A DNA stretch of 64,000 nucleotides, taken from the NCBI GenBank assembly GCA_035762665.1, contig DASTNZ010000182.1:1-64000 (forward strand), in the 5' to 3' direction. Shown here piece by piece: positions 52,684 through 62,068 of this stretch. Each line of letters starts with the position of its first letter. Positions within the stretch are counted from its first letter, which is position 1. Source of the stretch: JASLBX01 sp035762665. GTDB lineage: Bacteria > Actinomycetota > Actinomycetes > Jiangellales > Jiangellaceae. Below the pieces are notes generated by a model. The model worked only from the letters and a program-made list of their open reading frames with translations. It searched no databases and had not been told where the DNA came from. Both the position numbers and the translations under genes were made by a program.

Positions 52684-54686
52684 TGAGTGGTCATCAACCG
52701 CAGGGCCACGCACCCACTGGAGCGCCCGCTCGCCCAGCACCACTCCCGATGGGCCCTCGCCCAGGTGGCCCGTTCGGCGGCATGGCCGGGCCGCCGCAGA
52801 AGGCTCTCGACTTCGGAGCGTCCGCCCGGCGGCTGCTCGGCAGGTTGCGTCCCGAACGGACCGGGCTGATCGCCGTCGTGAGCCTGACCATCGCGAGCAT
52901 CGTGCTCAACGTCCTGGGGCCACGGATCCTCGGGCACGCGACCGATCTGATCTTTTCCGGCGCGATGGGGAGCCAGCTGCCCGCTGGGCTCACCAAGGAC
53001 CAAGCCCTCGAGCAGTTGCGCGCGAACGGGCAGGATCAGCTCGCCGACATGCTGGCCGGCATGGACGTCGTGCCTGGGCAGGGCATCGACTTCGATGCGC
53101 TGCGCTGGGTGCTTGTTGGGGCGCTGGTGCTGTACGTCGGCGCCGCGCTGTTCTCCTGGGCCCAGGGTTACCTGCTGGCCGGCATCGTCCAGCGCAGCAT
53201 GTACCGGCTGCGGTCAGACGTCGAGGACAAGCTGCACCGGCTGCCGCTTCACTACTTCGACCGCACTCAGCGGGGCGACATACTCAGCCGAGTCAGCAAC
53301 GATATCGACAACATCGGCCAAAGCCTCCAGCAGACACTCGGCCAACTACTTACGTCGCTACTGACCATCATCGGCGTCCTGACCATGATGGTCATCATCT
53401 CGCCGCTGCTCGCGATCGTGGCGATCGTCACGGTGCCGCTGTCGATCGCCGTCACGACGGTGATCGCCAAGCGATCGCAACCGCAGTTCGTCGCTCAATG
53501 GGCACGAACCGGCAAGCTCAACGCGCGCATTGAAGAGACGTACACAGGGCACGAGGTCGTCCGGGTGTTCGGCCGGCAGGACGAGACCCAGGCGGCCTTC
53601 GACCGGGAGAACGAGGAACTCTACGAGTCGAGCTTCAAGGCTCAATTCATCTCCGGACTGATCCGGCCGGCGATGATGTTCCTCGGCAGCCTTAACTATG
53701 TGGCCATTGCCGTGATCGGTGGCCTGCGGGTCGCCTCAGGTTCGATGAGCCTCGGCGAGGTCCAGGCGTTCATCCAGTACACGCAGCACTTCACCCAGCC
53801 ACTGACCCAGCTGGCGGCGATGGCAAACCTGGTCCAGTCGGGTGTCGCATCCGCCGAGCGGGTCTTCGAAATTTTGGACGAGCCGGAGGAGCAGCCGGAT
53901 CCGGCACCCATTTCGGTGATCAATAGTGAGGGTAACGGCCGCCAGGGACGGGTCGTCTTCGAGAACATCTCGTTCCGGTATGAGCCGGATGCTCCGCTGA
54001 TCGACGACCTCTCACTCACCGTCGAGCCCGGCCATACGGTCGCCATCGTTGGCCCCACGGGTGCGGGCAAGACGACCCTGGTCAACCTGATCATGCGGTT
54101 CTACGAGTTGGATGCGGGCAGGATCACGCTCGACGGGCGCGACATCGCCACAATGCCCCGTCGAGAGGCGCGGTCCGGCGTCGGCATGGTCCTACAGGAC
54201 ACCTGGCTGTTCGGCGGGACGATCCGGGACAACATCGCCTACGGCAACCCGAAGGCCACCGACGAGCAGATCCGGGCCGCCGCGGCCGCGGCGCACGTGG
54301 ATGCATACATCCACTCCCTGCCCGACGGTTACGACACCGTGATCAACGAGGAGGCGGACAACATCAGTGCAGGTGAGAAGCAGCTGATCACGATTGCCCG
54401 CGCGTTCCTCGCCGACCCCGCACTGCTCATCCTGGACGAGGCCACCAGCTCGGTCGACACCAGAACCGAGCTGCTCGTGCAGAAGGCGATGGCCGCGCTG
54501 CGCGGTGACCGGACCAGCTTCGTCATCGCACACCGGCTCTCCACGATCCGGGACGCGCATCTGATCCTGGTGATGCGCGACGGCGCCATCGTTGAACAGG
54601 GCAGCCATGCCGAGCTTCTGGGCCGCCGCGGGGCGTACTACGACCTGTACCAGAGCCAGTTCACCGGCCCGGCGATCGACAGCTAA
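52680..54686 (+). CDS. Heterodimeric ABC exporter half B (catalytic ATP site)
   Basis: A 668-residue half-exporter. A Pro/Gly-rich cytoplasmic leader of 60 residues precedes the first helix; an extra loop (LPAGLTKDQALEQLRANGQDQLADMLAG) sits between helices 1 and 2. NBD: Walker A GPTGAGKTT, Walker B LLILDEATSSVD with catalytic Glu kept, but a degenerate signature (NISAGEKQLITIARA instead of LSGGQ). Together with half A this gives one full and one degenerate site. GTG 52680 or ATG 52683 overlaps the half-A stop. Confidence 0.93.
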   Translation: MMSGHQPQGHAPTGAPARPAPLPMGPRPGGPFGGMAGPPQKALDFGASARRLLGRLRPERTGLIAVVSLTIASIVLNVLGPRILGHATDLIFSGAMGSQLPAGLTKDQALEQLRANGQDQLADMLAGMDVVPGQGIDFDALRWVLVGALVLYVGAALFSWAQGYLLAGIVQRSMYRLRSDVEDKLHRLPLHYFDRTQRGDILSRVSNDIDNIGQSLQQTLGQLLTSLLTIIGVLTMMVIISPLLAIVAIVTVPLSIAVTTVIAKRSQPQFVAQWARTGKLNARIEETYTGHEVVRVFGRQDETQAAFDRENEELYESSFKAQFISGLIRPAMMFLGSLNYVAIAVIGGLRVASGSMSLGEVQAFIQYTQHFTQPLTQLAAMANLVQSGVASAERVFEILDEPEEQPDPAPISVINSEGNGRQGRVVFENISFRYEPDAPLIDDLSLTVEPGHTVAIVGPTGAGKTTLVNLIMRFYELDAGRITLDGRDIATMPRREARSGVGMVLQDTWLFGGTIRDNIAYGNPKATDEQIRAAAAAAHVDAYIHSLPDGYDTVINEEADNISAGEKQLITIARAFLADPALLILDEATSSVDTRTELLVQKAMAALRGDRTSFVIAHRLSTIRDAHLILVMRDGAIVEQGSHAELLGRRGAYYDLYQSQFTGPAIDS

Positions 54687-54696
54687 CGTCGCGGCG

Positions 54697-55065
54697 ATGT
54701 ATGACCATGGACCCCGCGACCGAACGGGAGGAGTGCAGGCCCTGCAGGACATACTGGCGGCATTCAGTGCCCTGTGGGCGATCTCCGCAGTCGGCTGGCT
54801 GATCGGCCGTTATGGGTTGCCCGGCCCTGGTTCGGAAGTGGTGCTGGCCCGGCTGGTGTTCTTCGTGGCCGCCCGGCACTGTTGCTCTCCACTGTCTCCA
54901 CGACACCGGTCGCCAATACCTTCACTGCGGCGTTCGTTCCATTCGTGGCAAGCACCCTGGTGGTGGCGCTAACGACGGCCGACACCGCCCGGTGGCGCAG
55001 GCACCACGGCCCGCTCGGCGGTCCGCCCCGCAGCATGGTGTCGAGTTACGCCGATACGGGGTGCC
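54697..55065 (+). pseudogene. AEC-family transporter, N-terminal fragment with frameshift
   Basis: The first frame reads ILAAFSALWAISAVGWLIGRYGLPGPGSEVVLARLVFFVAA, the first helices of an auxin-efflux-carrier (AEC) permease. One missing base near 54882 shifts the reading: the next frame continues LLLSTVSTTPVANTFTAAFVPFVASTLVVAL and PRSMVSSYADTG, where the family has MVSSYANTGNLGIP. Beyond about 55060 similarity is lost. So it is frameshifted and lacks its last seven or so helices. Confidence 0.8.
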
Positions 55066-55198
55066 AGAACAACACGACCGTGCGTACGGCCAAGACGCCC
55101 GCGGCCTACGACATGCGATCAGCGAGTTCCTGGGTTCAAACGATCGGCCGCGACACCTAGCCACCGTCGCTGAGATCGGAGGCGGCCAGCAGCGCATG

Positions 55199-55558
55199 CT
55201 ACTTCACGGCAGCGGGCATGTCGTCGTCCCGAGTGGAGACCACGACGCACCACCACTGATCGTCACCGGACTTACGCCGAACCAGTGCGCCGGCGCATGA
55301 CACGCCGTCCCGGAACTGGCCGTGCTCCATGACCGGCCGCCCCGGCGCGACGCCTGCTAGCTCGACTTCGAGCTGCTCAGGTGTCCCCGGCATCCCGGCG
55401 GTGAACGGCCGCATGCCATGCTCAGCCAGGTCCGCGGCCCGGCTCACAGCAAGGAGTGTCGCCAGCAGCGTCTTTGCCGTCACGGCATGGACGTCGAGGA
55501 GACGAAGGCCAGGCTGGGGCGGCGGCCGAGCTGACCAACGAACCGGATCAGTCAGCAC
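55199..55558 (-). CDS. Hypothetical protein
   Basis: A 119-residue frame ending in DDQWWCVVVSTRDDDMPAAVK. The middle (KTLLATLLAVSRAADLAEHGMRPFTAGMPGTPEQLEVELAG) reads like genuine coding with Leu/Ala helices, but I recognise no family and there is no clear ribosome site at 55558. It lies between the AEC fragment and sucrose phosphorylase. It may be a real small gene or the remnant of one. Confidence 0.4.
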   Translation of the reverse strand: MLTDPVRWSARPPPQPGLRLLDVHAVTAKTLLATLLAVSRAADLAEHGMRPFTAGMPGTPEQLEVELAGVAPGRPVMEHGQFRDGVSCAGALVRRKSGDDQWWCVVVSTRDDDMPAAVK

Positions 55559-55736
55559 CTACGCCGACACACCGGCGTCTGCGCCCCTCGACCAAGCGCG
55601 ACGATGGTGCAGGCGTCAGCTCCGGTAACGTCACCTTCGATCGCCACGACCAGCGTCACATCGTCACTCCCGCCGACCGGCTGCGCTCGCTGTGACGCGT
55701 GAAGGATCGCTAGCGACTGGCCCGAGGTGAGGTTCC

Positions 55737-57245
55737 ATGCGTAACCAGGTGCAGCTCATCGCGTACGCCGACCGCTTGGGGGGAAGCTTGGCTCGCCTCA
55801 CGCGGGTACTGCGCGACCATTTCGCCGACGCATTCGGCGGGGTGCACGTGTTGCCGTTCTTTACGCCATTCGACGGCGCGGACGCCGGCTTCGACCCGGT
55901 CAACCACACAGAAGTGGATCCACGGCTAGGCACCTGGGACGATGTACGCGAGCTCAGCCGGAGCCACGACACTGTCGTCGACCTGATCGTGAACCATGTC
56001 TCAAGCTCGTCGCCGCAGTTTCAGGACATGGCCAGGGACGGAGACCAGTCGCTCTACGCGGACATGTTCCTGACCATGTCGGCAGTGTTCCCGCACGGCG
56101 CGACCGAGGCCGACCTGACCGCCATCTACCGACCCCGGCCGGGCTTGCCGTTCACCCCGATGACGCTGGGCGGCGTAAGGCGGCTGGTGTGGACGACGTT
56201 TACGCCGCACCAAATCGATATCGACGTGTACTCACCGTCCGGGCGTGCTTACCTATCGGCAATCTTGGACGCGGTGGCGGCGGCGGGCGTGTCGATGATC
56301 CGCCTCGATGCGGTGGGCTATGCGGTGAAGAAGGCCGGCAGCTCGTGCTTCATGATTCCCGAGACGTTCGAGTTCATCGACGAGTTCACTACCGCCGCCC
56401 GTGCTCGCGGGGTGGACGTGTTGGTAGAGGTGCACTCGTACTACCAGCATCAGGTCGAGATTGGCCGGTCTGTCGACCGGGTTTACGATTTCGCACTGCC
56501 ACCGCTCGTACTGCACGCCCTGTACACGGGGAACGGGTCGGCGTTGGCCCGCTGGATGCAGATACGCCCGCTCAACGCAGTCACGGTTCTGGACACGCAC
56601 GACGGCATTGGGGTGATCGACGTCGGGCCGGACCACACGGCGGCTGATCCCGCCAATCGACCCGGCCTACTTACGCCTACCGAGATAAACGCGCTGGTGG
56701 ACGGCATCCACGACCGCACCAGTGGCACGAGCCGGCGGGCGACTGGGGGTGCGGCCCGCAACCTGGACGTCTACCAGGTGAACTCGACGTACTACGACGC
56801 CGTGGGCAGGGACGACCTGCGGTACCTCGCCGCACGGGCACTGCAGTTGTTCACGCCCGGTATCCCGCAAATCTATTACGTCGGGGCGCTGGCTGGTACC
56901 AACGACGTCGACCTGCTCAGCCGGACCGGAATCGGACGCGACATCAACCGGCGGTATTACACCCCCGAGGAGATCGACGCGGCGCTCGATCGGCCGGTTG
57001 TGCAGGCCCTGCTCGCACTGTGCCGATTCCGTAACAACTTCGACGTCTTCGGTGGCGACTTCGACTTTGCCGCTGACGACGCGGCGAGGGTGCTCCGGTA
57101 CGCCTGGCGTGCCGAAGAGGGTGACACGGTCAGGCGGGCCGAGCTCAAGGTCGACGTCGCGACCGGAGCAGCAAGCCTGGAATGGGAGACCAGTGGCACC
57201 GTGAGCTGCACCGACAACCTCCTCGAACGACCACCACTGAGCTGA
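55737..57245 (+). CDS. gtfA: Sucrose phosphorylase (GH13_18)
   Basis: A 502-residue enzyme of the usual family length (about 490-505). N-terminus NQVQLIAYADRLGGSLARLTRVLRDHFADAFGGVHVLPFFTPFDGADAGFDP; FTPHQIDIDV; nucleophile Asp191 in MIRLDAVGY; acid/base Glu231 in VEVHSYY; transition-state Asp in LDTHDGIGVIDV. These match the Bifidobacterium enzyme (Asp192/Glu232). It cleaves sucrose with phosphate to glucose-1-phosphate and fructose in the cytoplasm. No sugar transporter sits beside it. The C-terminal sequence is normal; the ATG at 55737 has AGGTGAGG upstream. Confidence 0.95.
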   Translation: MRNQVQLIAYADRLGGSLARLTRVLRDHFADAFGGVHVLPFFTPFDGADAGFDPVNHTEVDPRLGTWDDVRELSRSHDTVVDLIVNHVSSSSPQFQDMARDGDQSLYADMFLTMSAVFPHGATEADLTAIYRPRPGLPFTPMTLGGVRRLVWTTFTPHQIDIDVYSPSGRAYLSAILDAVAAAGVSMIRLDAVGYAVKKAGSSCFMIPETFEFIDEFTTAARARGVDVLVEVHSYYQHQVEIGRSVDRVYDFALPPLVLHALYTGNGSALARWMQIRPLNAVTVLDTHDGIGVIDVGPDHTAADPANRPGLLTPTEINALVDGIHDRTSGTSRRATGGAARNLDVYQVNSTYYDAVGRDDLRYLAARALQLFTPGIPQIYYVGALAGTNDVDLLSRTGIGRDINRRYYTPEEIDAALDRPVVQALLALCRFRNNFDVFGGDFDFAADDAARVLRYAWRAEEGDTVRRAELKVDVATGAASLEWETSGTVSCTDNLLERPPLS

Positions 57246-57427
57246 TCGTCAAGCGTGACTGGGCAGGTTGTGCGGTGCTGCCTCGCACAAGGCGGAACCG
57301 CCGCACCACCCCACCGGCGGCGCGGCAGGTAGGCGCCCGAGCTAACACGCCGAGGCAGCCTAGCGGCTCCGCTGTAATGACGGGCACACTGGAAGCCTCG
57401 CCGACCGCCTCGCCAGGGAGTGATCCC

Positions 57428-58450
57428 ATGCCCTCGATCGAATCGTTCGAACGCCATCCACTGCTGTTCGGTCCGTCGCCGGTCCATCCCCTCGAGCGGC
57501 TGACACAGCACCTCGGCGGCGCGGCTATCTGGGCCAAGCGCGAGGACTGCAACTCTGGGCTGGCCTACGGCGGCAACAAGACCCGCAAGCTCGAATACCT
57601 GGTCGCAGACGCACTGGAGCAGGGATGCGACACGCTGGTGTCGATCGGCGGCGTCCAGTCGAATCACACCCGCCAGGTGGCCGCCGTCGCGGCCAGGGTC
57701 GGCCTCAACTGTGTGCTCATCCAGGAAAGCTGGGTCGACTGGCCAGACGCGGTGTACGACAAGGTCGGAAACATCCTGCTCAGCCGCCTGGCGGGGGCGG
57801 ACGTCCGGCTCGTGCGCGCCGAGTTCGGCATTGGCTTCAAGGAGAGCTGGGAGCAGGCGCTGCGCGAGATCGAGGAGCGCGGCGGCAAACCCTACGCCAT
57901 ACCGGCCGGCGCGTCGGACCACCCGCTCGGTGGCCTGGGCTTCGCGAACTGGGCTTTCGAGGTGGCACAGCAAGAGCGTGAACTGGGCGTCTTCTTCGAC
58001 ACCATCGTGGTCTGCTCGGTGACCGGCAGCACCCAGGCCGGAATGATCGCGGGATTCGCTTCGTTGGCCGACGCTGGTGGACGGCCCCGCCGGATGATCG
58101 GCATCGATGCGTCCGCCAAGCCGAAGGAGACTCACGCGCAGGTGGCCCGCATCGCGCGCCAGACGGCGTCGCTGATCGGAGTGGACCGCGATCTTCACGA
58201 TGACGAGATCGAGCTGGATGAGCGGTACCACGCCGGCACGTACGGCATCCCTGACGATGCGACGCTCGATGCGATGCGTCTCACCGCGCGGCTTGAAGGG
58301 ATGATCACCGACCCCGTATATGAGGGCAAGTCCATGGCCGGATTGATCGACCTGGTGAACCGCGGAGAGATCGCCAGCAACTCGACTGTCCTCTATGCCC
58401 ACCTTGGTGGGCAGCCTGCCCTCAACGGTTACAGTGCGCTGTTCTCCTGA
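57428..58450 (+). CDS. acdS: 1-Aminocyclopropane-1-carboxylate (ACC) deaminase
   Basis: A 340-residue PLP enzyme close to the Pseudomonas type: FGPSPVHPLERL, AKREDCNSGLAYGGNKTRKLEYL with the PLP Lys51 at the reference position, SIGGVQSNHTRQVAAVAA, SWVDWPDAVYDKVGN, PAGASDHPLGGLGF, CSVTGSTQAGM, and the substrate-selecting DPVYEGKSM with Glu before Gly. These residues separate ACC deaminase from D-cysteine desulfhydrase. The product converts the ethylene precursor ACC to ammonia and 2-oxobutanoate, a trait of plant-associated bacteria. AGGGAG precedes ATG 57428. No Lrp-type acdR regulator is adjacent. Confidence 0.95.
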   Translation: MPSIESFERHPLLFGPSPVHPLERLTQHLGGAAIWAKREDCNSGLAYGGNKTRKLEYLVADALEQGCDTLVSIGGVQSNHTRQVAAVAARVGLNCVLIQESWVDWPDAVYDKVGNILLSRLAGADVRLVRAEFGIGFKESWEQALREIEERGGKPYAIPAGASDHPLGGLGFANWAFEVAQQERELGVFFDTIVVCSVTGSTQAGMIAGFASLADAGGRPRRMIGIDASAKPKETHAQVARIARQTASLIGVDRDLHDDEIELDERYHAGTYGIPDDATLDAMRLTARLEGMITDPVYEGKSMAGLIDLVNRGEIASNSTVLYAHLGGQPALNGYSALFS

Positions 58451-58456
58451 TCCCGA

Positions 58457-58984
58457 CTAGATCAACGCCTGCGCCATAAGCAGGTCGGTCTGCAGCTCGG
58501 ACCCGAACTGGAAGCCGTGGGTGCCGACCTTGTGGAATCCCAGCCGCTCGTAGAACCCGATGGCGTTCGGGTTCTTCTCCCAGACCCCGAGCCACAGCAC
58601 ATCGCAACCCGCCTCGCGGGCCCGGTCAACGCAGGCCTTGAGCAGTGCGCGGCCGACTCCGCGGCCATGTCGGTCGGCTTCCACGTAGAGCTGGTTCAGC
58701 TCGGCGGGCCGGACGGCATCGATGCCGTCCTCGCCGCTTTCGACCATCAACTTGGCGAACCCGATGATGCGCCCGGAGGCCTCAGCGACCATGTAATGGA
58801 CCTGAGGGTTGCGCAGCGCTTCGGCGATCACCGGCTCGCTGTAATTCTCCGCGACATGCGCCGCCAGCTCGTGCGGGTCGTTCGTATGCCCGTAGGTGTC
58901 GTGGAATGTGCGCGCGCCGAGGTTGACTAACGCGGCAACGTCATGCTCCGCCGCGCCACGAATCGTCAACTCTGGAGCCACCAT
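58457..58984 (-). CDS. GNAT-family N-acetyltransferase
   Basis: A 175-residue GNAT: LTIRGAAEHDVAALVNLGARTFHDTYGHTND, GRIIGFAKLMVES, LNQLYVEADRHGRGVGRALLKACVDRA (motif A, RHGRGVG), and VLWLGVWEKNPNAIGFYERLGF (motif B). It resembles the RimI/SpeG-like single-domain group (protease-synthase regulator Pai-like). Convergent with acdS across 6 bp. The substrate is not known. Confidence 0.88.
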   Translation of the reverse strand: MVAPELTIRGAAEHDVAALVNLGARTFHDTYGHTNDPHELAAHVAENYSEPVIAEALRNPQVHYMVAEASGRIIGFAKLMVESGEDGIDAVRPAELNQLYVEADRHGRGVGRALLKACVDRAREAGCDVLWLGVWEKNPNAIGFYERLGFHKVGTHGFQFGSELQTDLLMAQALI

Positions 58985-59229
58985 GCGGGAAGGTTAGCCA
59001 ACCCGGCGGCGAGCAGCCCACAGGATTCAGCGAGGACCTCGAGGACGTGCCGGTGAATGCGATGGCCCAGTGTGACGAGGCGATCGAAGTTGCTCGACGG
59101 TCTGGCAGCGACCGCTCGGGCTCGAAGAGTACGGCCGACTCACAAGGCGCTCGGCTCTCGTGGAGGACGCGGCCAGCGTCGCATTCGCGGAGCCGGATGG
59201 TGACCCGAGCCGGGCAAGAGCCAGAAAAG

Positions 59230-59271
59230 CTTCCAGGGGATGCTAGACCCCCCGCTAGCACCCCCTGGAAG
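59230..59271 (-). terminator. Rho-independent terminator of the sigma-factor unit
   Basis: Arms at 59230-59246 and 59255-59271 (17 bases, 16 matching) flank an 8-base loop. Read on the minus strand, the stem is followed by CTTTTCT, so it terminates leftward transcripts from the sigma/partner genes, 166 bp after the last stop. The rest of 58985-59436 shows no supported gene. Confidence 0.8.
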
Positions 59272-59436
59272 GTGAGTGGTGACCTGCGCCAGTCACGTCA
59301 GACGCGTCCGGTTCGAGCGCAGGTGCACCATCCTCTCCCCCGCCGGCTCCTGGTATTACCCGTGATCGCCATACAGAACACGCGGGATTGGGTCCTGATA
59401 CGTCCAGAAGTGAAAAATCTCTACGGTTCCCGAGCG

Positions 59437-59880
59437 CTAAAGCGTGACCCACTCGGTGATCACGTTGTCCGTCGCCGTCCGCAAGTGCAGCCGGAACATC
59501 GAGCTCGGCAGCGGTCGGATCGCGAACCAGCCGCTCTCATCAATGGTGGCGGCGTGCTCAACGCCACCGTCCTGAGTCTGCAGCTCGATCGTTCCGGGAC
59601 GGGCCGGCACCAGCTGACCCAGGAGCGCGTCAGCCGTCACCTCCAGCTCGATGGAAATGTCACTCGCCAGGAAGCTGAGGGCACGCACTGCGGCGCGTTC
59701 GGCCCTCACGCCGGCAAGTGACTCGGAATCACTCGACTCGTCGGCGAGTGCGGCGAGCTCAGCGTCGACAGTGCGCCACGCGAATGCCGCCTTTCCCGCC
59801 GCGATGAACCCAGCGGGCACTTGCTGGGCGCTGTGCAACGCCTCGCGCAGTTCGGCCAGCAGCTGCTCGTCATTGGTCAT
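59437..59880 (-). CDS. Sigma-factor-linked small protein with beta-rich C-terminus
   Basis: A 147-residue cytoplasmic protein. A helical N-terminal region (NDEQLLAELREALHSAQQVPAGFIAAGKAAFAWRTVDAELAAL) carries a motif resembling those in proteins coded after ECF sigma genes. The C-terminal half is a beta sandwich-like repeat (IELEVTADALLGQLVPARPGTIELQTQ, HAATIDESGWFAIRPLPSSMFRLHLRTATDNVITEWVTL), similar in shape to carboxypeptidase-regulatory-like domains. ATG 59880 lies 5 bp after the sigma stop. There is no membrane segment, so it is not a classical transmembrane anti-sigma factor, but it may modulate the sigma factor. The exact role is unknown. Confidence 0.75.
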   Translation of the reverse strand: MTNDEQLLAELREALHSAQQVPAGFIAAGKAAFAWRTVDAELAALADESSDSESLAGVRAERAAVRALSFLASDISIELEVTADALLGQLVPARPGTIELQTQDGGVEHAATIDESGWFAIRPLPSSMFRLHLRTATDNVITEWVTL

Positions 59881-59885
59881 GTCAC

Positions 59886-60476
59886 TCACCTGCCGTCCGT
59901 CGCGGCTGCGTCCACCAGGGCAGCCATAACCGGGCTGGCGCGCAATTTGCCCAGGCATCGCTGGCGGGTGGGCCCGATCGCGCCGACCGGCATGCCGAGA
60001 ACGGCGCTGATCTCGTCATATGGGGTAACCGGATCTGAAAACAGCAGCTCCAGCAATTGGCGGCAGCGTTCGGACAGACCGGCGTACGCCGTGCGCAACG
60101 CGATAAGTCTCTCCTGCGCCAGCAGCCACTCGTCTGCGCCCGGACTCGCGTCGTCAACGAGGCGCTGGTGGTCCTCGACCGGAAGCTCGCGGCTCCTGGC
60201 ATGCAACACGCGGAGGCACTCGCGTCGAGTCGTCGTGGCCAGCCATCCCGGCAGGGCAGCGGGCTCACGGATCGTGCCCAGATTCTCGACGAGACGCAGC
60301 CATACGCAGGCGCCCACGTCATCGGCATCGGCTCGGGCCAGGTGGTATCGCTGGCACAGCGACCAGACCAGCGGAGCGTAGCGCTCCACGATCTGGTCCC
60401 AGGCCATCTGATCGCCGTCCCTGGCCCGTGCGACCAAGTCGACGACCGATTGGTCGTCATGCACAAGTCCAATCAT
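59886..60476 (-). CDS. ECF-like RNA polymerase sigma factor
   Basis: A 196-residue sigma factor. Region 2: MAWDQIVERYAPLVWSLCQRYHLARADADDVGACVWLRLVENLGTIREPAALPGWLATTTRRECLRVL (the core-binding and -10 helices). Region 4: LSERCRQLLELLFSDPVTPYDEISAVLGMPVGAIGPTRQRCLGKLR, in the variant form with VGAIGPTRQRCLGKLR that is frequent in actinobacterial sigma genes. The start is uncertain (ATG 60476 or GTG 60464). The next gene follows after 5 bp. It may drive the promoters of the neighbouring protease and CHAT genes. Confidence 0.88.
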   Translation of the reverse strand: MIGLVHDDQSVVDLVARARDGDQMAWDQIVERYAPLVWSLCQRYHLARADADDVGACVWLRLVENLGTIREPAALPGWLATTTRRECLRVLHARSRELPVEDHQRLVDDASPGADEWLLAQERLIALRTAYAGLSERCRQLLELLFSDPVTPYDEISAVLGMPVGAIGPTRQRCLGKLRASPVMAALVDAAATDGR

Positions 60477-60646
60477 GGCTGCCAGATGGACCTGGTGACT
60501 ACCTCCACCAGAGGACTCGCCCAACCCTTGAGTCGCACAAGCAATCACCGACCGATCCTCCTGACCGCTCGAGTCCCCCGTCGAGGTGCATCAAATGCTT
60601 CTGCCTTACGGAGGCGCAATGCGAGGAGTTGATACCTTCGCCGGAT

Positions 60647-62011
60647 TCAGATTCGGGGCAGGATCTCCACCTGCTTGCCGTACAGCGGGATCTCATGGGC
60701 GCCTTCGAGCAACCGCCGCTTGGCCTCGGTCGGCGCGACACCGTCGTCAATCGCGATCTTGGCGATTGCGCCGGCTACCTGCGGGGCGGCAAAGGAGGTG
60801 CCGCTCCACAGGGCCCATGCGTTGTCCGGAAATACTTCAGAGCGAGGATCGGTGACTGGAGATTCCGTGCCCGGGACGAACGTCGAACGTACGCCCTCGC
60901 CGATGGTGCAGACGTCTACCCACGCACCCCGGCTCGACCACGCCGCGGGCGTCAGGTCTTGTGTGAGAGCCGCGACGGCTGTCACGGTCGGAAACGCGGC
61001 CGGATAGCACTCTCGGTTGTGACCGAAGTTTCCGGCCGCCGCCACTACTAAAACATCGTGCTTAAACTCACGAGACGCCTCATCGATGATCTCCAGCGCA
61101 ACCCCCAATGCAACCGGACGCTCATCATCTGCCGTCTCGGCTCCGAACGACAGATTCGCGACGACATCCTTGCCGTCTTCGAGGCCCTTACGCACCTGCT
61201 TGACCAGCTCTGTGGCGACCTTCAGCTCATCGACGAATCCGTCACTGTCGATTGGGTTGTACACCTTGATGTCTGCCGCGGGCGCGATCTGCTGGACGAT
61301 GCCGGCACAGAACGAGCCGTGCCCGGCAGCAAGGTCGAGGAATCCGTCGCCTCCCGGCGGCGAATCGTCTAGGACCTCACCGTTCTCATCCGTCTCGAGA
61401 TCCTGCAGCCATCCGTCGCGACGGGCACGGCCGTGCACACCGGTATCGATGACAATGACGCGGACCGGCGATGCAATCGACGCATTGGCCTCAGCCTCAG
61501 GAAACTGCGGCGTTGCACCTTCCGTGTTCTCCGGGCTGGCCACGGCCTTCACACGTCCGCCCAGCGGCGTCATGTAGTTGGCGGAGACTGGCAAACCTTG
61601 CTTCCGAAGGCTTGATGCGAGATTGGCCAGCGTGTCCGGAGTCACCTCGTCAGAGCTGTAAGCGACAACCCTGTTGTCCAACCCCTCCACGACCTGCCTG
61701 TTTAGGTTGTACCGCGGGCCTTCGAGCAGCGCGCGTACGCGCTCGTCATCCTCGGCGCGGACCAACAACTGTTCCTTTCCCGCTGCGGCCAATGTATTGC
61801 CACCGTACTTGTCGGGGATCCACGCGAACGGGATCCGTCGGCTCCCCGAGCGGCGTTGCTGGATATCAGAGATCAACCGTTCCTCAAAGGCAGGGTCGTC
61901 TCGAGTCGTGATGATGGACCGCACCTGCCGTTCAACACGGCGGAGATCTTCCAGCCGGTGGGCGTCGGTCCGGTCGACGGACTGTCCAAACGTACGCCGA
62001 TGATTTGGCAT
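60647..62011 (-). CDS. Intracellular S8 subtilisin-like protease
   Basis: A 454-residue serine protease with no signal peptide or membrane segment. The catalytic triad is Asp189 (VIVIDTGVHG), His231 (AGHGSFCAGI) and Ser406 (SGTSFAAPQVAG), and the oxyanion Asn is in VVAAAGNFGHN. The first 170 residues (LEDLRRVERQVRSIITTR...FAWIPDKYGGNTLAAAGKEQLLVR) form a specific N-terminal region, possibly a self-inhibitory or recognition domain. ATG 62011 follows GAGGGGGAT; upstream in-frame residues overlap the divergent gene. With the sigma factor and CHAT protein it forms a coherent locus. Confidence 0.92.
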   Translation of the reverse strand: MPNHRRTFGQSVDRTDAHRLEDLRRVERQVRSIITTRDDPAFEERLISDIQQRRSGSRRIPFAWIPDKYGGNTLAAAGKEQLLVRAEDDERVRALLEGPRYNLNRQVVEGLDNRVVAYSSDEVTPDTLANLASSLRKQGLPVSANYMTPLGGRVKAVASPENTEGATPQFPEAEANASIASPVRVIVIDTGVHGRARRDGWLQDLETDENGEVLDDSPPGGDGFLDLAAGHGSFCAGIVQQIAPAADIKVYNPIDSDGFVDELKVATELVKQVRKGLEDGKDVVANLSFGAETADDERPVALGVALEIIDEASREFKHDVLVVAAAGNFGHNRECYPAAFPTVTAVAALTQDLTPAAWSSRGAWVDVCTIGEGVRSTFVPGTESPVTDPRSEVFPDNAWALWSGTSFAAPQVAGAIAKIAIDDGVAPTEAKRRLLEGAHEIPLYGKQVEILPRI

Positions 62012-62068
62012 TGTGCATCCCCCTCTTGTCGGCGAGACTACTCCCACGCGACACTTGCGGCATTTGCC
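62012..62068. promoter_or_regulatory. 57-bp divergent promoter region between protease and TPR/CHAT genes
   Basis: Only 57 bp separate the two starts, so their promoters overlap or lie inside the coding regions. No obvious -10/-35 sigma-70 boxes or strong SD for the TPR gene were found. If both genes are expressed from here, they must be co-regulated, possibly by the nearby sigma factor. Confidence 0.45.

Noticed and set aside
56957..58402. 481-codon minus-strand frame across sucrose phosphorylase and acdS
   Set aside because: It lies antisense to two enzymes with complete catalytic residues; the length is a by-product of high G+C.
59047..59721. Plus-strand frame opposite the sigma-linked protein
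   Set aside because: It crosses the terminator hairpin and has no family features.
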